Source: Terriglobia bacterium (GTDB lineage: Bacteria > Acidobacteriota > Terriglobia > Acidiferrales > UBA7541). Taken from it: 40,950 bases of DNA. The notes under the pieces are model-generated. The model ran no database searches and was not told the DNA's origin. It saw only the letters and a list, made by a program, of their open reading frames with translations. Position 1 is the first letter of the stretch, and every line of letters begins with the position of its first letter. Shown piece by piece: positions 9,241 to 18,073 of the stretch. The stretch covers positions 1-40,950 of the forward strand of contig JAIQGC010000039.1 of assembly GCA_020072805.1 (NCBI GenBank), read 5' to 3'. Position numbers and translations under genes: made by a program.

Positions 9241-11931
9241 TCACCTCTTTTTCTTCCCCTGTTTCCCTTCAATAACCGCCTGCGCCGCCGCCAATCTCGC
9301 AATCGGCACCCGGAACGGCGACGCGCTCACGTAGTCCAAGCCCAGCTTATGGCAGAACTTCACGCTCTCCGCGTCCCCGCCATGCTCACCGCAGATCCCC
9401 ACCTTCAGCTTGGCCCGCGTGGCCCGTCCCTGCTTCACGGCCCATTCCATCAGCATGCCCACGCCTTCGATATCCAACGACTGAAAAGGGTCTTCGCGGA
9501 ACACCCCGGCCTTCTTTTCGTCCACGTAGTCCGGCAGGAAGCGCCCGGCATCGTCGCGGGAAAGCCCCATGGTCGTCTGCGTCAGGTCGTTGGTCCCGAA
9601 GGAGAAGAACTCCGCCACACGGGCGATTTTCCCCGCCAGCAGCGCCGCCCGCGGCAGCTCAATCATGGTCCCCACCAGGTAGGGCAGCTTCACCCCGGCC
9701 TTCTGCAGGATCTCATCGGCCACGCGCCGCGTGCCTTCCTCCAGTATCCGCATCTCCTTCTCGTCCAGCGTCAGCGGATGCATAATCTCAGGTAATACTT
9801 TAACTTTCTCGTTCTGGCATTCGATGGCCGCCTCGATGATTGCCCGCACCTGCATCTCCAGAATTTCCGGGTAGGTGATGGCCAGCCGGCATCCCCGATG
9901 CCCCAGCATGGGGTTGGCTTCGTGCAACTGCTCGACGCGCCGCGCCACCTTTTCCGCGCTGATGCCCAGCTCCCGCGCCAGTTCCTCCTGTTTGCCCGCT
10001 TCGTGCGGCAGAAACTCGTGCAGCGGGGGATCCAGCAGGCGAATCGTCACCGGAAAGCCGTCCATGGCCTTGAAGATCCCGATAAAATCCCGCCGCTGGA
10101 ACGGCAGCAGTTTTCCCAGTGCCTTTTCGCGGTCCTCTCGATTGTCCGCCAGGATCATCTCCTGGATGGCCCGCTGCCGTTCATGACTCTTCTCCGGCTG
10201 CTCGAAATCGGTGAAGAACATATGCTCGGTGCGGCAGAGACCGATGCCTTCGGCGCCCATTTCCCGCGCCTTGCGCGCGTCCTGCGGCGTATCCGCATTG
10301 GTGCGCACCCGCAACCGGCGGATCTCATCGGCCCATTTCATCAGCGTGGCATACGCCTTGGGCATAGTCGGATTGCCCAGCGGCAATTGCCCCAGGTAGA
10401 CCACTCCTTCGCCGCCGTCGAGCGTAATCCAATCCCCCTCGCGCACCGTCTCGGCGCCCGCGCGCATTATTTTCGCCGCGGAGTCCACGTCCAGCGTTTC
10501 GCAGCCCACGATGCAGCACTTGCCCCATCCCCGTGCCACCACCGCCGCGTGCGACGTCTTTCCTCCCGTGGCCGTCAGAATGCCCTGCGCCACGGCCATG
10601 CCCCCCACGTCCTCGGGGCTGGTCTCGCGCCGCACCAGAATCACTTTCTCCCCGCGCGCCACCCACTCTTCGGCCTCCTGCGCCGTAAAGACCACCTTGC
10701 CCACGGCCGCCCCTGGCACCGCGTTGATTCCCTGCGCGATGGGCTTCACCGCCATCCCGTCCTTGCCCGTCTTGGCGCTGATCACCGGATAGAACAGCCG
10801 CTCGATGTCCGCAGGCTGAATGCGCTGCACCGCCTCTTCGCGCGTGATCAGTTTCTCGTTGGCCATATCCACGGCCATGCTGAAGGCCGCCGCCGGTGTG
10901 CGCTTGCCCGTGCGCGTCTGCAGCATGTAGAGCTTGCCGTCCTCGACGGTAAACTCCATGTCCTGCATGTCGCGGTAATGCCGCTCGAGCGTTCCGCGCA
11001 CTTTGTCCAGTTGCTTGTACACCTGGGGCATCCGCGTGGCCATTTCGTTCAAATGCATCGGCGTGCGGATTCCCGCCACCACGTCCTCGCCCTGCGCGTT
11101 CACCAGATAGTCCCCGTAGAAAATCTTTTCCCCGGTGGACGGGTCGCGCGTGAAGCACACCCCCGTGCCCGAATTATCCCCGGTATTCCCGAAGACCATC
11201 TGCACCACGTTCACCGCCGTGCCCAGCAGCCCGGTGATCTTCTCGACGCGCCGGTAGGTCACCGCCTTCTCTGCCATCCACGACCCGATGACCGCCCCAA
11301 TCGCTCCCCACAACTGTTCCTTGGGGTCGTCCGGAAAGGCATGGCCCGTCTTGCTCTGGAAATAGGCCTTGTACTCCGCGATCAGATCCTTCCATCCCGC
11401 CGCGCTGACGTCCGTGTCTTCCTTCACCTTCTGACGGGTCTTCATCGCCCGCAGTTTCTCCTCCAGATGCTCCTTCGACAGCCCCACCACCACCGTCGAA
11501 TACATCTGCACGAAGCGCCGATAGGCGTCATAGGCAAAGCGCTCGTTGCCCGTCGCGGCCACCAGCCCGGCCACCGAACGGTCATTCAGCCCCAGGTTAA
11601 GGATGGTCTCCATCATGCCCGGCATCGACCGCGCCGAACCGGACCGTACGCTCACCAGCAGCGGGCTCTTGGGGTCGCCCAGTTTCTTCCCGGTCACCTT
11701 CTCCAGACGCGTCAGCGCCTTCAGCACCTGCCCGCGCAGCTCCCCGGGGTATTTTTTCCCGTGCTTATAAAAATAGTCGCAGGTCTCCGTGGATATCGTG
11801 AATCCCGCCGGTACCGGCAAACCGATGCGCGTCATCGCCGCCAAGCCTGCGCCCTTGCCTCCCAGTATCTCCTTGGAATCCCCGCCGCCTTCCGCTTTGC
11901 CCTTACCGAAGGAATAGACCCAGTTTTTCAC
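9241..11931 (-). CDS. ppdK: Pyruvate, phosphate dikinase
   Basis: Interconverts pyruvate + ATP + Pi with PEP + AMP + PPi in central carbon metabolism. The 896 residues match the family length. The N-terminal ATP-grasp domain begins VYSFGKGKAEGGGDSKEILGGKGAGL and includes SVRSGSARSMPGMMETILNLG. The swivelling phosphohistidine domain has GGKTSHAAVVARGWGKCCIVG-type sequence with the catalytic His at 461. The C-terminal TIM barrel has RTEHMFF, LDPPLHEFLPH, SFGTNDLTQTT and GICGEHGGD, the last holding the PEP-site Cys. The start is GTG, supported by a GAGG six bases upstream. It is monocistronic in appearance; an AT-rich perfect inverted repeat lies in its upstream gap. Confidence 0.97.
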   Translation of the reverse strand: MKNWVYSFGKGKAEGGGDSKEILGGKGAGLAAMTRIGLPVPAGFTISTETCDYFYKHGKKYPGELRGQVLKALTRLEKVTGKKLGDPKSPLLVSVRSGSARSMPGMMETILNLGLNDRSVAGLVAATGNERFAYDAYRRFVQMYSTVVVGLSKEHLEEKLRAMKTRQKVKEDTDVSAAGWKDLIAEYKAYFQSKTGHAFPDDPKEQLWGAIGAVIGSWMAEKAVTYRRVEKITGLLGTAVNVVQMVFGNTGDNSGTGVCFTRDPSTGEKIFYGDYLVNAQGEDVVAGIRTPMHLNEMATRMPQVYKQLDKVRGTLERHYRDMQDMEFTVEDGKLYMLQTRTGKRTPAAAFSMAVDMANEKLITREEAVQRIQPADIERLFYPVISAKTGKDGMAVKPIAQGINAVPGAAVGKVVFTAQEAEEWVARGEKVILVRRETSPEDVGGMAVAQGILTATGGKTSHAAVVARGWGKCCIVGCETLDVDSAAKIMRAGAETVREGDWITLDGGEGVVYLGQLPLGNPTMPKAYATLMKWADEIRRLRVRTNADTPQDARKAREMGAEGIGLCRTEHMFFTDFEQPEKSHERQRAIQEMILADNREDREKALGKLLPFQRRDFIGIFKAMDGFPVTIRLLDPPLHEFLPHEAGKQEELARELGISAEKVARRVEQLHEANPMLGHRGCRLAITYPEILEMQVRAIIEAAIECQNEKVKVLPEIMHPLTLDEKEMRILEEGTRRVADEILQKAGVKLPYLVGTMIELPRAALLAGKIARVAEFFSFGTNDLTQTTMGLSRDDAGRFLPDYVDEKKAGVFREDPFQSLDIEGVGMLMEWAVKQGRATRAKLKVGICGEHGGDAESVKFCHKLGLDYVSASPFRVPIARLAAAQAVIEGKQGKKKR

Positions 11932-11988
11932 GATGCGCCTCGCCCGGTTTGAATTTTCAATTCACTGCTTATCTGCAACCTGAAAATC

Positions 11989-12015
11989 AAAACTTAAAGT
12001 AATACTTTAAGTTTT
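11989..12015. repeat. 27-bp AT-rich perfect inverted repeat
   Basis: Arms AAAACTTAAAGTA and TACTTTAAGTTTT (13 bp, perfect) around a single A, between the end of glyS and the start of ppdK. It could be an operator for ppdK or a weak bidirectional terminator. The core TTAAAGT/ACTTTAA recurs at 16911-16927. Confidence 0.7.
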
Positions 12016-12017
12016 CC

Positions 12018-14168
12018 TTATCGCGACTCTTCTCCGCCGATTTCCGAAAAATCAGCGATCGTGGTGAATTCCGCCAGCAACTGCCCCAGCAGCGCCAGCC
12101 GGTTTCTCCGCACAGCCTCCTCTTCGGCCATCACCATCACGTCCACGAAGAAACGGTCCACGGCATTGCGCAGGTCCGCGATCACTTCCAGCGCTTCGCG
12201 GTATTTCCCCTCGCGCTTGCGCGCCTGCACCTGGCGCGCCGCCTCGCGCATCCCCGCATGCAAATCCCGCTCGGCATCCAGCTTCAGAAACTCCTCGCTC
12301 ACAGCATGCCCCTTCTCCGCCGCCGGAGCCTTTTCCAGTATCTTGCGAATACGCTTAAAGGAAACCGTGAGGGGTTCAAAATTCTTCGATTTGCGGATGG
12401 CCCGCAGCGCTTCCAGCCGCTGCCGCGCATCCACCAGGTTGTCGCTCCCCGCGCGGAACACCGCGTTCACTTCGTCATAGGCAAAGCCCAGCTTTTCCCG
12501 GAAAACGAACCGCGCGCGGTCCTGAATGAATTCCAGAATTTGCGTTTCCCGCGCCTCGGGCACGGCAATTTTCGGCGCATGCTCCTGCAGCGCCTTGACC
12601 GCCGCGCCCAGCGCCAGCGCAAGCGAGAGGGGCACGCTGCGCTCCAGAATAATCTTCACGATGCCCTGCGCGGCTCGCCGCAGAGCGTAGGGGTCGCTCG
12701 ATCCCGTGGGGACGATTCCCACCGCGAAGCAGCCCGCCACGCTGTCTAATTTGTCGGCCAAGGAAACCGCGCAGCCGGTCAGATTGCGCGGAATGGCGTC
12801 TTCGAGACTGGCCGGGAGATAGTGATCGTAAACCGCATCGGCTACTTCCGGCGATTCGCCCTGCGCCCGCGCATACAGCCCGCCCACAACTCCTTGCAGC
12901 TCCGTGAATTCGCGGACCATTTCGGTAGCCAGGTCGCATTTGGCGAGTTCCGCCGCGCGATCCGCGTCCGGCACATGCGCTTGCGCCAGGCCGAGATTGA
13001 ACCACTGGCTGGCAATCCAGCGCGCAACCGCACGCACCCGCTCCACTTTGTCGCGATAACTCCCCAGCCGGGATTCGTACGTCACCCGTTCGAGCTTGGG
13101 GAGATAGTCGGCGAGCCGACATTTTTGATCCGTCTTCCAGAAAAACTGGGCATCCGCAAAGCGCGCCCGCAAGACCCGCTCGTGCCCCGCCCGCACCAGC
13201 CCCTTGGGGTCGCGGTCCAGGTTGATCACCGCCAGAAAATGCGGTGCCAAGTCTCCGCCGCGCTTTTCCACGGCAAAATATTTCTGGTGCCCGCGCATCA
13301 CCGTGATCAGAATCTCATCGGGCAGGTCCAGAAACGCCGGATCAAACTGCCCTTGAATCACCGAAGGGAATTCGTTCAGGTACGTCACCATGTCCAGCAA
13401 TTCCGCGTCCGCGTGCAACTTGAGTCCGGATTTCTGCCCCAGCGCCGTCAGTTCCTTTTCGATCTTGGCGCGGCGCAGTTCCGGCCGCACAATGACCCCG
13501 TTGGCCTTCAGCTTGGCCTCGTATTCGCGGAAATTTTTCACCGGGAGGCTGGGCTTGCCCAGAAAGCGATGCCCCCGCGTGCGCTCTCCGCTGGCCACGT
13601 CGCCGTAGGAGAAACGCACCGGTTTGCCGTCCAGCACCGCCACGATCCAGCGAATCGGGCGAATGAACCGCGCATCGGAAAGCCCCGCCCAGGTCATCGA
13701 GCGCGGCCAGGTCAAATCCTGAATCACCCGCGGAAGAATCTCTGCCAATATTTTTTCCGTTGTTCTTCCTGGAATCACCTGCTTGACGGCCAGATACTCG
13801 CCCTTGGGCGTCGCGACAAACTGGATCTTGTCCAGCGCAATTCCCTGCTTGTCGGCGAAGCTGACCGCGGCCCGTGTCGGCGCGCCGACAGAGTCATAAG
13901 CCACCGACTTCGGCGGCCCCAGGACCTCCTTCACCAGGTCCAGTTGGCGCAGGCGAATCTCCCGCACCTGCGCCACCAGCCGCCGCGGCGCCGCAAACGT
14001 AACCACCTCCGCGCCTTCGGCCAGGTTTTCCGCCACCAGATATTTTTCCAGCACGCTGCGCAGTTCCGCCTGCGCCTTGGGCAGCAGTCCCGCCGGAATC
14101 TCCTCGCAGCCGATTTCAAAAAGAAGTTCGCTGCGCCGTAAGGAAACCTTCTTCACGGATGCCTTCAT
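12018..14168 (-). CDS. glyS: Glycine--tRNA ligase beta subunit
   Basis: Beta subunit of the bacterial alpha2beta2 glycyl-tRNA synthetase, which binds tRNA-Gly. I start it at ATG 14168 ([33 protein letters not shown], with the family signature [11 protein letters not shown]). That start gives 716 residues, the normal length, and an ATGA overlap with the glyQ stop. The open frame runs upstream to 14351 inside glyQ, but that stretch is not GlyS-like. Recognisable blocks include [40 protein letters not shown]-type sequence, [13 protein letters not shown] and the C-terminal DALR-like region. It is the last gene of the recO-glyQ-glyS operon. Two short GTCGGC-nn-GCCGAC palindromes lie inside it. Confidence 0.96.
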   Translation of the reverse strand: MKASVKKVSLRRSELLFEIGCEEIPAGLLPKAQAELRSVLEKYLVAENLAEGAEVVTFAAPRRLVAQVREIRLRQLDLVKEVLGPPKSVAYDSVGAPTRAAVSFADKQGIALDKIQFVATPKGEYLAVKQVIPGRTTEKILAEILPRVIQDLTWPRSMTWAGLSDARFIRPIRWIVAVLDGKPVRFSYGDVASGERTRGHRFLGKPSLPVKNFREYEAKLKANGVIVRPELRRAKIEKELTALGQKSGLKLHADAELLDMVTYLNEFPSVIQGQFDPAFLDLPDEILITVMRGHQKYFAVEKRGGDLAPHFLAVINLDRDPKGLVRAGHERVLRARFADAQFFWKTDQKCRLADYLPKLERVTYESRLGSYRDKVERVRAVARWIASQWFNLGLAQAHVPDADRAAELAKCDLATEMVREFTELQGVVGGLYARAQGESPEVADAVYDHYLPASLEDAIPRNLTGCAVSLADKLDSVAGCFAVGIVPTGSSDPYALRRAAQGIVKIILERSVPLSLALALGAAVKALQEHAPKIAVPEARETQILEFIQDRARFVFREKLGFAYDEVNAVFRAGSDNLVDARQRLEALRAIRKSKNFEPLTVSFKRIRKILEKAPAAEKGHAVSEEFLKLDAERDLHAGMREAARQVQARKREGKYREALEVIADLRNAVDRFFVDVMVMAEEEAVRRNRLALLGQLLAEFTTIADFSEIGGEESR
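13107..13120. repeat. GTCGGC-GA-GCCGAC palindrome, in glyS
   Basis: Six-bp perfect arms with a two-base spacer, inside coding sequence. Confidence 0.6.
13875..13890. repeat. TGTCGGCG-CGCCGACA 16-bp perfect palindrome, in glyS
   Basis: The most complete of four related palindromes between 13.1 and 15.9 kb; all 16 bases are self-complementary. Confidence 0.6.
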
Positions 14169-15127
14169 GCCCGCACCCCTTCGGAAGCATCCGCCTGCCC
14201 CGCATCCGTGGGCGGAGACATCTGCGCCGCATACGACTGCGCCGTGCGGCAGGCCAGCGTGCGCACCCGCGCCATCAACGCTGCCCGTTCCGTCGTGGAA
14301 ATAACCCCCCGCGCATCCATCAGGTTGAACAAGTGCGAACATTTCAGGCAAAGGTCATACACCGCCAGCAGCGGATAGCGTTCCCGCTCCGGCCCGCGCA
14401 ACAGATCAAAGCCCTCCAGCAGCCTCTGGGCCTCCTTCTCCTGAATCTCGAAATCCGCGCGAATTGCTCCGGCATCGCTGCGATCGAAGCTGTAGGACGA
14501 AAACTGCTGCTCTTCCTTCAGGCGGATCTGCCCGTAGGTCACGTCTTCCGACCAGCGCAGGTCGTACACGCTTTCCACGCCCTGCAGGAAAGCCGCGATG
14601 CGCTCCAGTCCGTAGGTAAGCTCCACGGAAATGGGGTCCAAGTCCATGCCGCCGCATTGCTGAAAGTAAGTGAACTGCGTGATTTCCAAACCGTCGAGCA
14701 GCACCTGCCAGCCGATGCCCCAAGCGCCCAGCGTGGGCGATTCCCAGTTGTCCTCCTCGAAGCGGATGTCGTGCTCGGCCAGGCGAATGCCGATGGCTTC
14801 AAGGCTCTGCAGATAAAAATCCTGGACGTCGCGCGGAGACGGCTTGAGGATCACTTGAAACTGCGTGTGCTTGTAGAGCCGGTTGGGATTTTCGCCGTAG
14901 CGACCGTCGGCGGGCCGACGTGACGGCTGCACATAGGCCACCCGGTAGGGCGCCGGACCCAGCACCCGCAGAAACGTCTCAGGGTGCATGGTCCCCGCTC
15001 CCACTTCCACGTCGTAAGGCTGCTGCAGAACGCATCCGCGCTTCATCCAGAACTCCGACAACTTCAGAATCAAGTCCTGAAACGCCAGCCCCTTTTTCTT
15101 CTTTTCCACTTGTTCTTTCGCTTTCAC
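14165..15127 (-). CDS. glyQ: Glycine--tRNA ligase alpha subunit
   Basis: Catalytic alpha subunit of the heterotetrameric glycyl-tRNA synthetase; 320 residues, close to the family norm. Signature blocks are [50 protein letters not shown] and WEVLLDG-type sequence (here [19 protein letters not shown]). It starts with GTG at 15127: the GTG overlaps the recO stop as GTGA, and its own stop overlaps the glyS ATG as ATGA. The three genes are therefore translationally coupled. The conserved RRPADGR codons happen to contain one of the GTCGGC-type palindromes. Confidence 0.97.
   Translation of the reverse strand: MKAKEQVEKKKKGLAFQDLILKLSEFWMKRGCVLQQPYDVEVGAGTMHPETFLRVLGPAPYRVAYVQPSRRPADGRYGENPNRLYKHTQFQVILKPSPRDVQDFYLQSLEAIGIRLAEHDIRFEEDNWESPTLGAWGIGWQVLLDGLEITQFTYFQQCGGMDLDPISVELTYGLERIAAFLQGVESVYDLRWSEDVTYGQIRLKEEQQFSSYSFDRSDAGAIRADFEIQEKEAQRLLEGFDLLRGPERERYPLLAVYDLCLKCSHLFNLMDARGVISTTERAALMARVRTLACRTAQSYAAQMSPPTDAGQADASEGVRA
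14905..14920. repeat. CGTCGGC-GG-GCCGACG palindrome, in glyQ
   Basis: Seven-bp perfect arms, within codons for the conserved RRPADG motif, so it cannot be a recent insertion. Confidence 0.55.
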
Positions 15128-15864
15128 GCCGTCTCCAGTAAATTCCGGGTTATCAGTTTTCGTTCCGTGTGATGCTCAATCCAATCCAAGCAGGCATCAC
15201 GCAATTCTCCCACAAGTCCGCCCGGAGCCTCCGCCTCGGACAACTTCTCCAGTCCTTTCCTGGCAAAGAGCGGAGCCACTTCCCTTGCCGGGAGCGATAT
15301 CGCCCTCATTCCCGGGTGGCGGCAGTCCCGGCAGAGCTGTCCGGGACTCCAGGAAGCATGATACCCGTCCCCGGAGCCAAGCTGCGCTCCGCACTTCCCG
15401 CAGCGGTCGAGCGGAGGCAGCCAGCCGGCCAGCTTCACCGCCCAGAAAACAAAATAGCCGGCCGGTATCCGCCATTCCTTGCGCCGCTCGATTTCCCGCG
15501 CGGTCAGCAGCACCAGCCGGAACATCGCTTCGGCGGGCTCGCGCTCCGGCAGAAGGATCTCCACAATTTCGCTCACCAGCGCCAAGCCGGTCGCCAGGGA
15601 ATACTCGCTCTGCGCCGCATGAAACGAATCCAGCAGGTCGCACTGCTGAATGCGCACCAGGTCGCGGGTCTCCCGCTCGATGTATTCCATCTGGACATGC
15701 GCCAGCAGTTCCAGCGTCGAGCCGTAGCGGTTTTTCAGCTTCCTCGCGCCCGCGGCCACACCCCGCATGCGGCCAGACGAGCGGGATAGAAAACTCACCA
15801 GCCGGTCGGCTTCGCCCAGCGGAAATGTCTTGAGAATGATCGCTTCCGTATCCTGGGCAGGCAT
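15124..15864 (-). CDS. recO: DNA repair protein RecO
   Basis: RecO loads RecA onto SSB-coated single-stranded DNA in the RecFOR pathway. Starting at ATG 15864 ([28 protein letters not shown]) gives 246 residues, the usual size, with the OB-fold at the N-terminus. The frame is open upstream to 16281, but that part is not RecO-like and looks non-coding. A zinc-binding pair is visible: CGKCG and, about 20 residues on, CRDC. It is the first gene of the recO-glyQ-glyS operon. Confidence 0.95.
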   Translation of the reverse strand: MPAQDTEAIILKTFPLGEADRLVSFLSRSSGRMRGVAAGARKLKNRYGSTLELLAHVQMEYIERETRDLVRIQQCDLLDSFHAAQSEYSLATGLALVSEIVEILLPEREPAEAMFRLVLLTAREIERRKEWRIPAGYFVFWAVKLAGWLPPLDRCGKCGAQLGSGDGYHASWSPGQLCRDCRHPGMRAISLPAREVAPLFARKGLEKLSEAEAPGGLVGELRDACLDWIEHHTERKLITRNLLETA

Positions 15865-16192
15865 AGTAAGGCTGTCGGCACGCCGACTCCCGCCTCCCGG
15901 CGGAGCCGCTCGCAACTCGCCAAAAAACCAGAACTTGTTTCTTACCACAGGCTTGCCGGACGCGCAATCCTTCGTTGCGAAAAGTGATGAAAAAATACGG
16001 GAAAAACGAAAATTTTCACGTCCGCCGCACAAAAAAACATCGCCAATGCGCCTTTTCGAGACGCTCATGTATTCTGTTAACCAAGCCCTGATCGAAAAAT
16101 TATTATAGGACGCCCCTCCCTGCCTAGCGCTTCGAATTCTCGCCGTTTCTGGTATGCTGGAAAAACATGCCCAAAGCGACACAGCCCCGGCA
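15865..16192. other. divergent intergenic region recO / rhomboid
   Basis: About 330 bp with no gene I can support. It must hold the promoters for the recO operon (minus) and the rhomboid gene (plus). A perfect TATAAT hexamer on the minus strand lies at 16102-16107 in an AT-rich patch, but no acceptable -35 is at the right distance. A palindrome lies at 15874-15887. Confidence 0.4.
15874..15887. repeat. GTCGGC-AC-GCCGAC palindrome upstream of recO
   Basis: Six-bp perfect arms about 10 bp upstream of the recO start; the only one of the four related palindromes outside coding sequence. Confidence 0.6.
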
Positions 16193-16849
16193 ATGATCAT
16201 CCCCCTCAAGGACCTCAATCCCCGGCGCACCCTTCCCTTTATTACCGTGCTGCTGATCGCCGCCAATGTCGCCGTATTCATCTATCAACTGACCCTCCCG
16301 CCTCATCTTTCGAAAGCCTTCCTCCTCTCCTTCGCCGAAGTCCCCAACCGCCTGCCGGCGCTGCTCGCCGGACACGGCAACTGGCGCACTGCCCTGCTGC
16401 CCCTCGTGACCAGCATGTTCCTGCACGGCGGCCTGCTGCATCTCGCGGGCAATATGCTTTTCCTTTGGGTGTTTGGAGACAACGTCGAAGATGCGCTGGG
16501 GCATTTCCGCTATTTGATGTTCTATTTCGCGTGCGGAATCGCCGCCGGATTGCTGCACATTTTTATTAATTTGCATTCCGGGCTGCCGGCGCTGGGGGCC
16601 AGCGGGGCGATTTCCGGAGTGATGGGGGCCTATCTGGTGCTGTTTCCCCGCTCGCGGGTGCTGACGCTGGTTTTTGTGATCCTCGTACCACTCCCGGCTG
16701 TGCTTGTGCTCGGATGGTGGTTCATCCTGCAATTTCTGGGAGGGATGGACTCGCTGGGGATGCGCGCCGGGGGCGGAGTGGCCTGGTGGGCGCATGTGGG
16801 CGGGTTCCTGACAGGCATGGCGCTAGCGGTTGGGAGCCGGAGGAGATAG
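16193..16849 (+). CDS. Rhomboid-family intramembrane serine protease
   Basis: Polytopic inner-membrane protease with about six helices that cleaves other membrane proteins within the bilayer. From the ATG at 16193 (MIIPLKDLNPRRTLPF, the common beginning of this subfamily) it has 218 residues; an ATG at 16154 would add 13. The catalytic Ser is S137 in GASGAISGVMG, and the His is H201 in WAHVGGFLTG. The HGGLLHLAGNMLFLWVFGDNVED block is the conserved loop 1 / helix 2 region. The gene is intact, yet its synonymous codon choice changes from C-ending to G-ending partway along. Its natural substrate is unknown. Confidence 0.9.
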   Translation: MIIPLKDLNPRRTLPFITVLLIAANVAVFIYQLTLPPHLSKAFLLSFAEVPNRLPALLAGHGNWRTALLPLVTSMFLHGGLLHLAGNMLFLWVFGDNVEDALGHFRYLMFYFACGIAAGLLHIFINLHSGLPALGASGAISGVMGAYLVLFPRSRVLTLVFVILVPLPAVLVLGWWFILQFLGGMDSLGMRAGGGVAWWAHVGGFLTGMALAVGSRRR

Positions 16850-16910
16850 GAAAGCAGAAGAATTAATTTGAAGACGCAGAGGACACAAAGAAGAAGCGAG
16901 AAATGCAAAG

Positions 16911-16927
16911 TTAAAGTAAAACTTTAA
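16911..16927. repeat. TTAAAGT-AAA-ACTTTAA inverted repeat
   Basis: Seven-bp perfect arms in the convergent gap between the rhomboid and leuB genes; shares its core with the inverted repeat at 11989-12015. Confidence 0.55.
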
Positions 16928-16958
16928 GTGCTATTGCAAATCGTTAATTGTGAATACC

Positions 16959-18041
16959 TTAGCTGTTTTTTGAAACGTATTGCGCCAACCAGTCACCGAC
17001 CTCCGTTGTTTTCAGGTTTCCTCCCAAGTCTGGAGTCACTTTGTTTTCGCGCAGCGCTGCTCGCACAGCTTCCTTCAGCAGGGCGGCTTCCTGCGGCCAG
17101 CCGAGGAAGTCGAGCATCATGCCGGAAGTGAGGACGGAACCAAGGGGGTTGGCAATGCCCTTCCCGGCGATGTTGGGGGCGGAGCCGTGGACCGGCTCGA
17201 AGAGCGAAGTTGCGCCGGGGTGGATATTGCCGGAGGGGGCTAGGCCCAGCCCGCCGCCGAGCTGCGCACCCAGGTCGCTGATGATGTCGCCGAAGAGGTT
17301 GCAGGTGACGATGACGTCGAACTGGCTGGGGTCGCGGACGATCTCCATGGCCAAGGTGTCAATGTAGAGGTGGCGGGAATCAACGTCGGTGTACTCCTGG
17401 CGGACCTCCTTGAAGACGCGCTGCCAGAGGTCGTGGGCGAAGGTCATGGCGTTGGATTTATCGCTCATGCACAGGCGCTTGAGCCTGTGCTGGCGGGCGT
17501 AGGCGAAGGCATGGCGGATGATGCGCTCGACACCCTTGCGGGTGTTGAGATCCTCCTGGAGGGCGATTTCGTCTGGAGTTCCCTTCTTGAAAATGCCGCC
17601 GACTCCGACGTAGAGTCCCTCGGTGTTTTCGCGGAAGACCATGATGCGGATATCGCGCTCGGTGCGGCCGCTGAGCGGTGTGAGGCGGTCATGAAGAAGC
17701 TCGACGGGGCGGGCATTGACGTAGAGATCGAGCTTGAAGCGCAGGCCCAGGAGGATGTCGGCGGCGTGCTGATTGGAGGGCACGCGGGGGTCGCCCAAAG
17801 CGCCGAAGAGGATGGCGTCGAACTCATCGCGGAGCATTTCCACAGCGCCGGGAGGAAGAGAGACGCCTTCGCGGAGGAACTTGTCGGCGCCCCAGTCCAG
17901 GTCCACGAAGTCCATGGGGCGTTTAACGGCGGCGCGGAGGACTTTTATGGATTCCGGAGTGACTTCCCTGCCGATGCCGTCGCCGGGCAGCACAGCGATG
18001 CGGGCCGCGGGGCCGCCTTTGCGGAGTGGAGTGTTGGACAA
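16959..18041 (-). CDS. leuB: Isocitrate/isopropylmalate dehydrogenase family protein, probable 3-isopropylmalate dehydrogenase
   Basis: NAD-dependent beta-decarboxylating dehydrogenase, 360 residues. Visible signatures are IAVLPGDGIGREVTPE at the N-terminus, the substrate-helix arginines in LGLRFKLDLYVNARPV, VFRENTEGLYVG, and the metal-site aspartates in CNLFGDIISDLGAQLGGGLGLAPSGNI. FEPVHGSAPNIAGKGIANPLG is the cofactor loop. The start is a TTG with a strong AGGAGG eight bases upstream. LeuB (leucine synthesis) is the likeliest role. Tartrate/D-malate-type dehydrogenases share most of these motifs, and no other leucine genes are adjacent, so specificity is moderate. It lies 32 bp downstream of the VWFA gene. 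Confidence 0.8.
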   Translation of the reverse strand: MSNTPLRKGGPAARIAVLPGDGIGREVTPESIKVLRAAVKRPMDFVDLDWGADKFLREGVSLPPGAVEMLRDEFDAILFGALGDPRVPSNQHAADILLGLRFKLDLYVNARPVELLHDRLTPLSGRTERDIRIMVFRENTEGLYVGVGGIFKKGTPDEIALQEDLNTRKGVERIIRHAFAYARQHRLKRLCMSDKSNAMTFAHDLWQRVFKEVRQEYTDVDSRHLYIDTLAMEIVRDPSQFDVIVTCNLFGDIISDLGAQLGGGLGLAPSGNIHPGATSLFEPVHGSAPNIAGKGIANPLGSVLTSGMMLDFLGWPQEAALLKEAVRAALRENKVTPDLGGNLKTTEVGDWLAQYVSKNS

Positions 18042-18073
18042 GGGGAGAGCCTCCTAATGTGTGAAATATGCGC

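Noticed and set aside
9898-11952. Very long plus-strand ORF (684 codons) opposite ppdK
   Set aside because: Composition is typical of a third-position GC shadow (His/Arg/Leu-rich), while the opposite strand has the complete PPDK motifs.
12822-14141. Plus-strand ORF opposite glyS
   Set aside because: Same kind of shadow; GlyS explains the DNA fully.
16102-16130. Promoter for the recO operon based on a perfect minus-strand TATAAT
   Set aside because: No acceptable -35 hexamer 16-18 bp upstream and no extended -10; left as a note in the intergenic entry.
15865-16281. N-terminal extension of RecO to 16281
   Set aside because: The extra 139 codons lack RecO similarity, and the family start [12 protein letters not shown] is at 15864.
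16400-16960. Replication origin at the GC-skew switch
   Set aside because: No DnaA-box cluster, no AT-rich unwinding element of normal size and no dnaA/dnaN nearby; skew alone is not enough.
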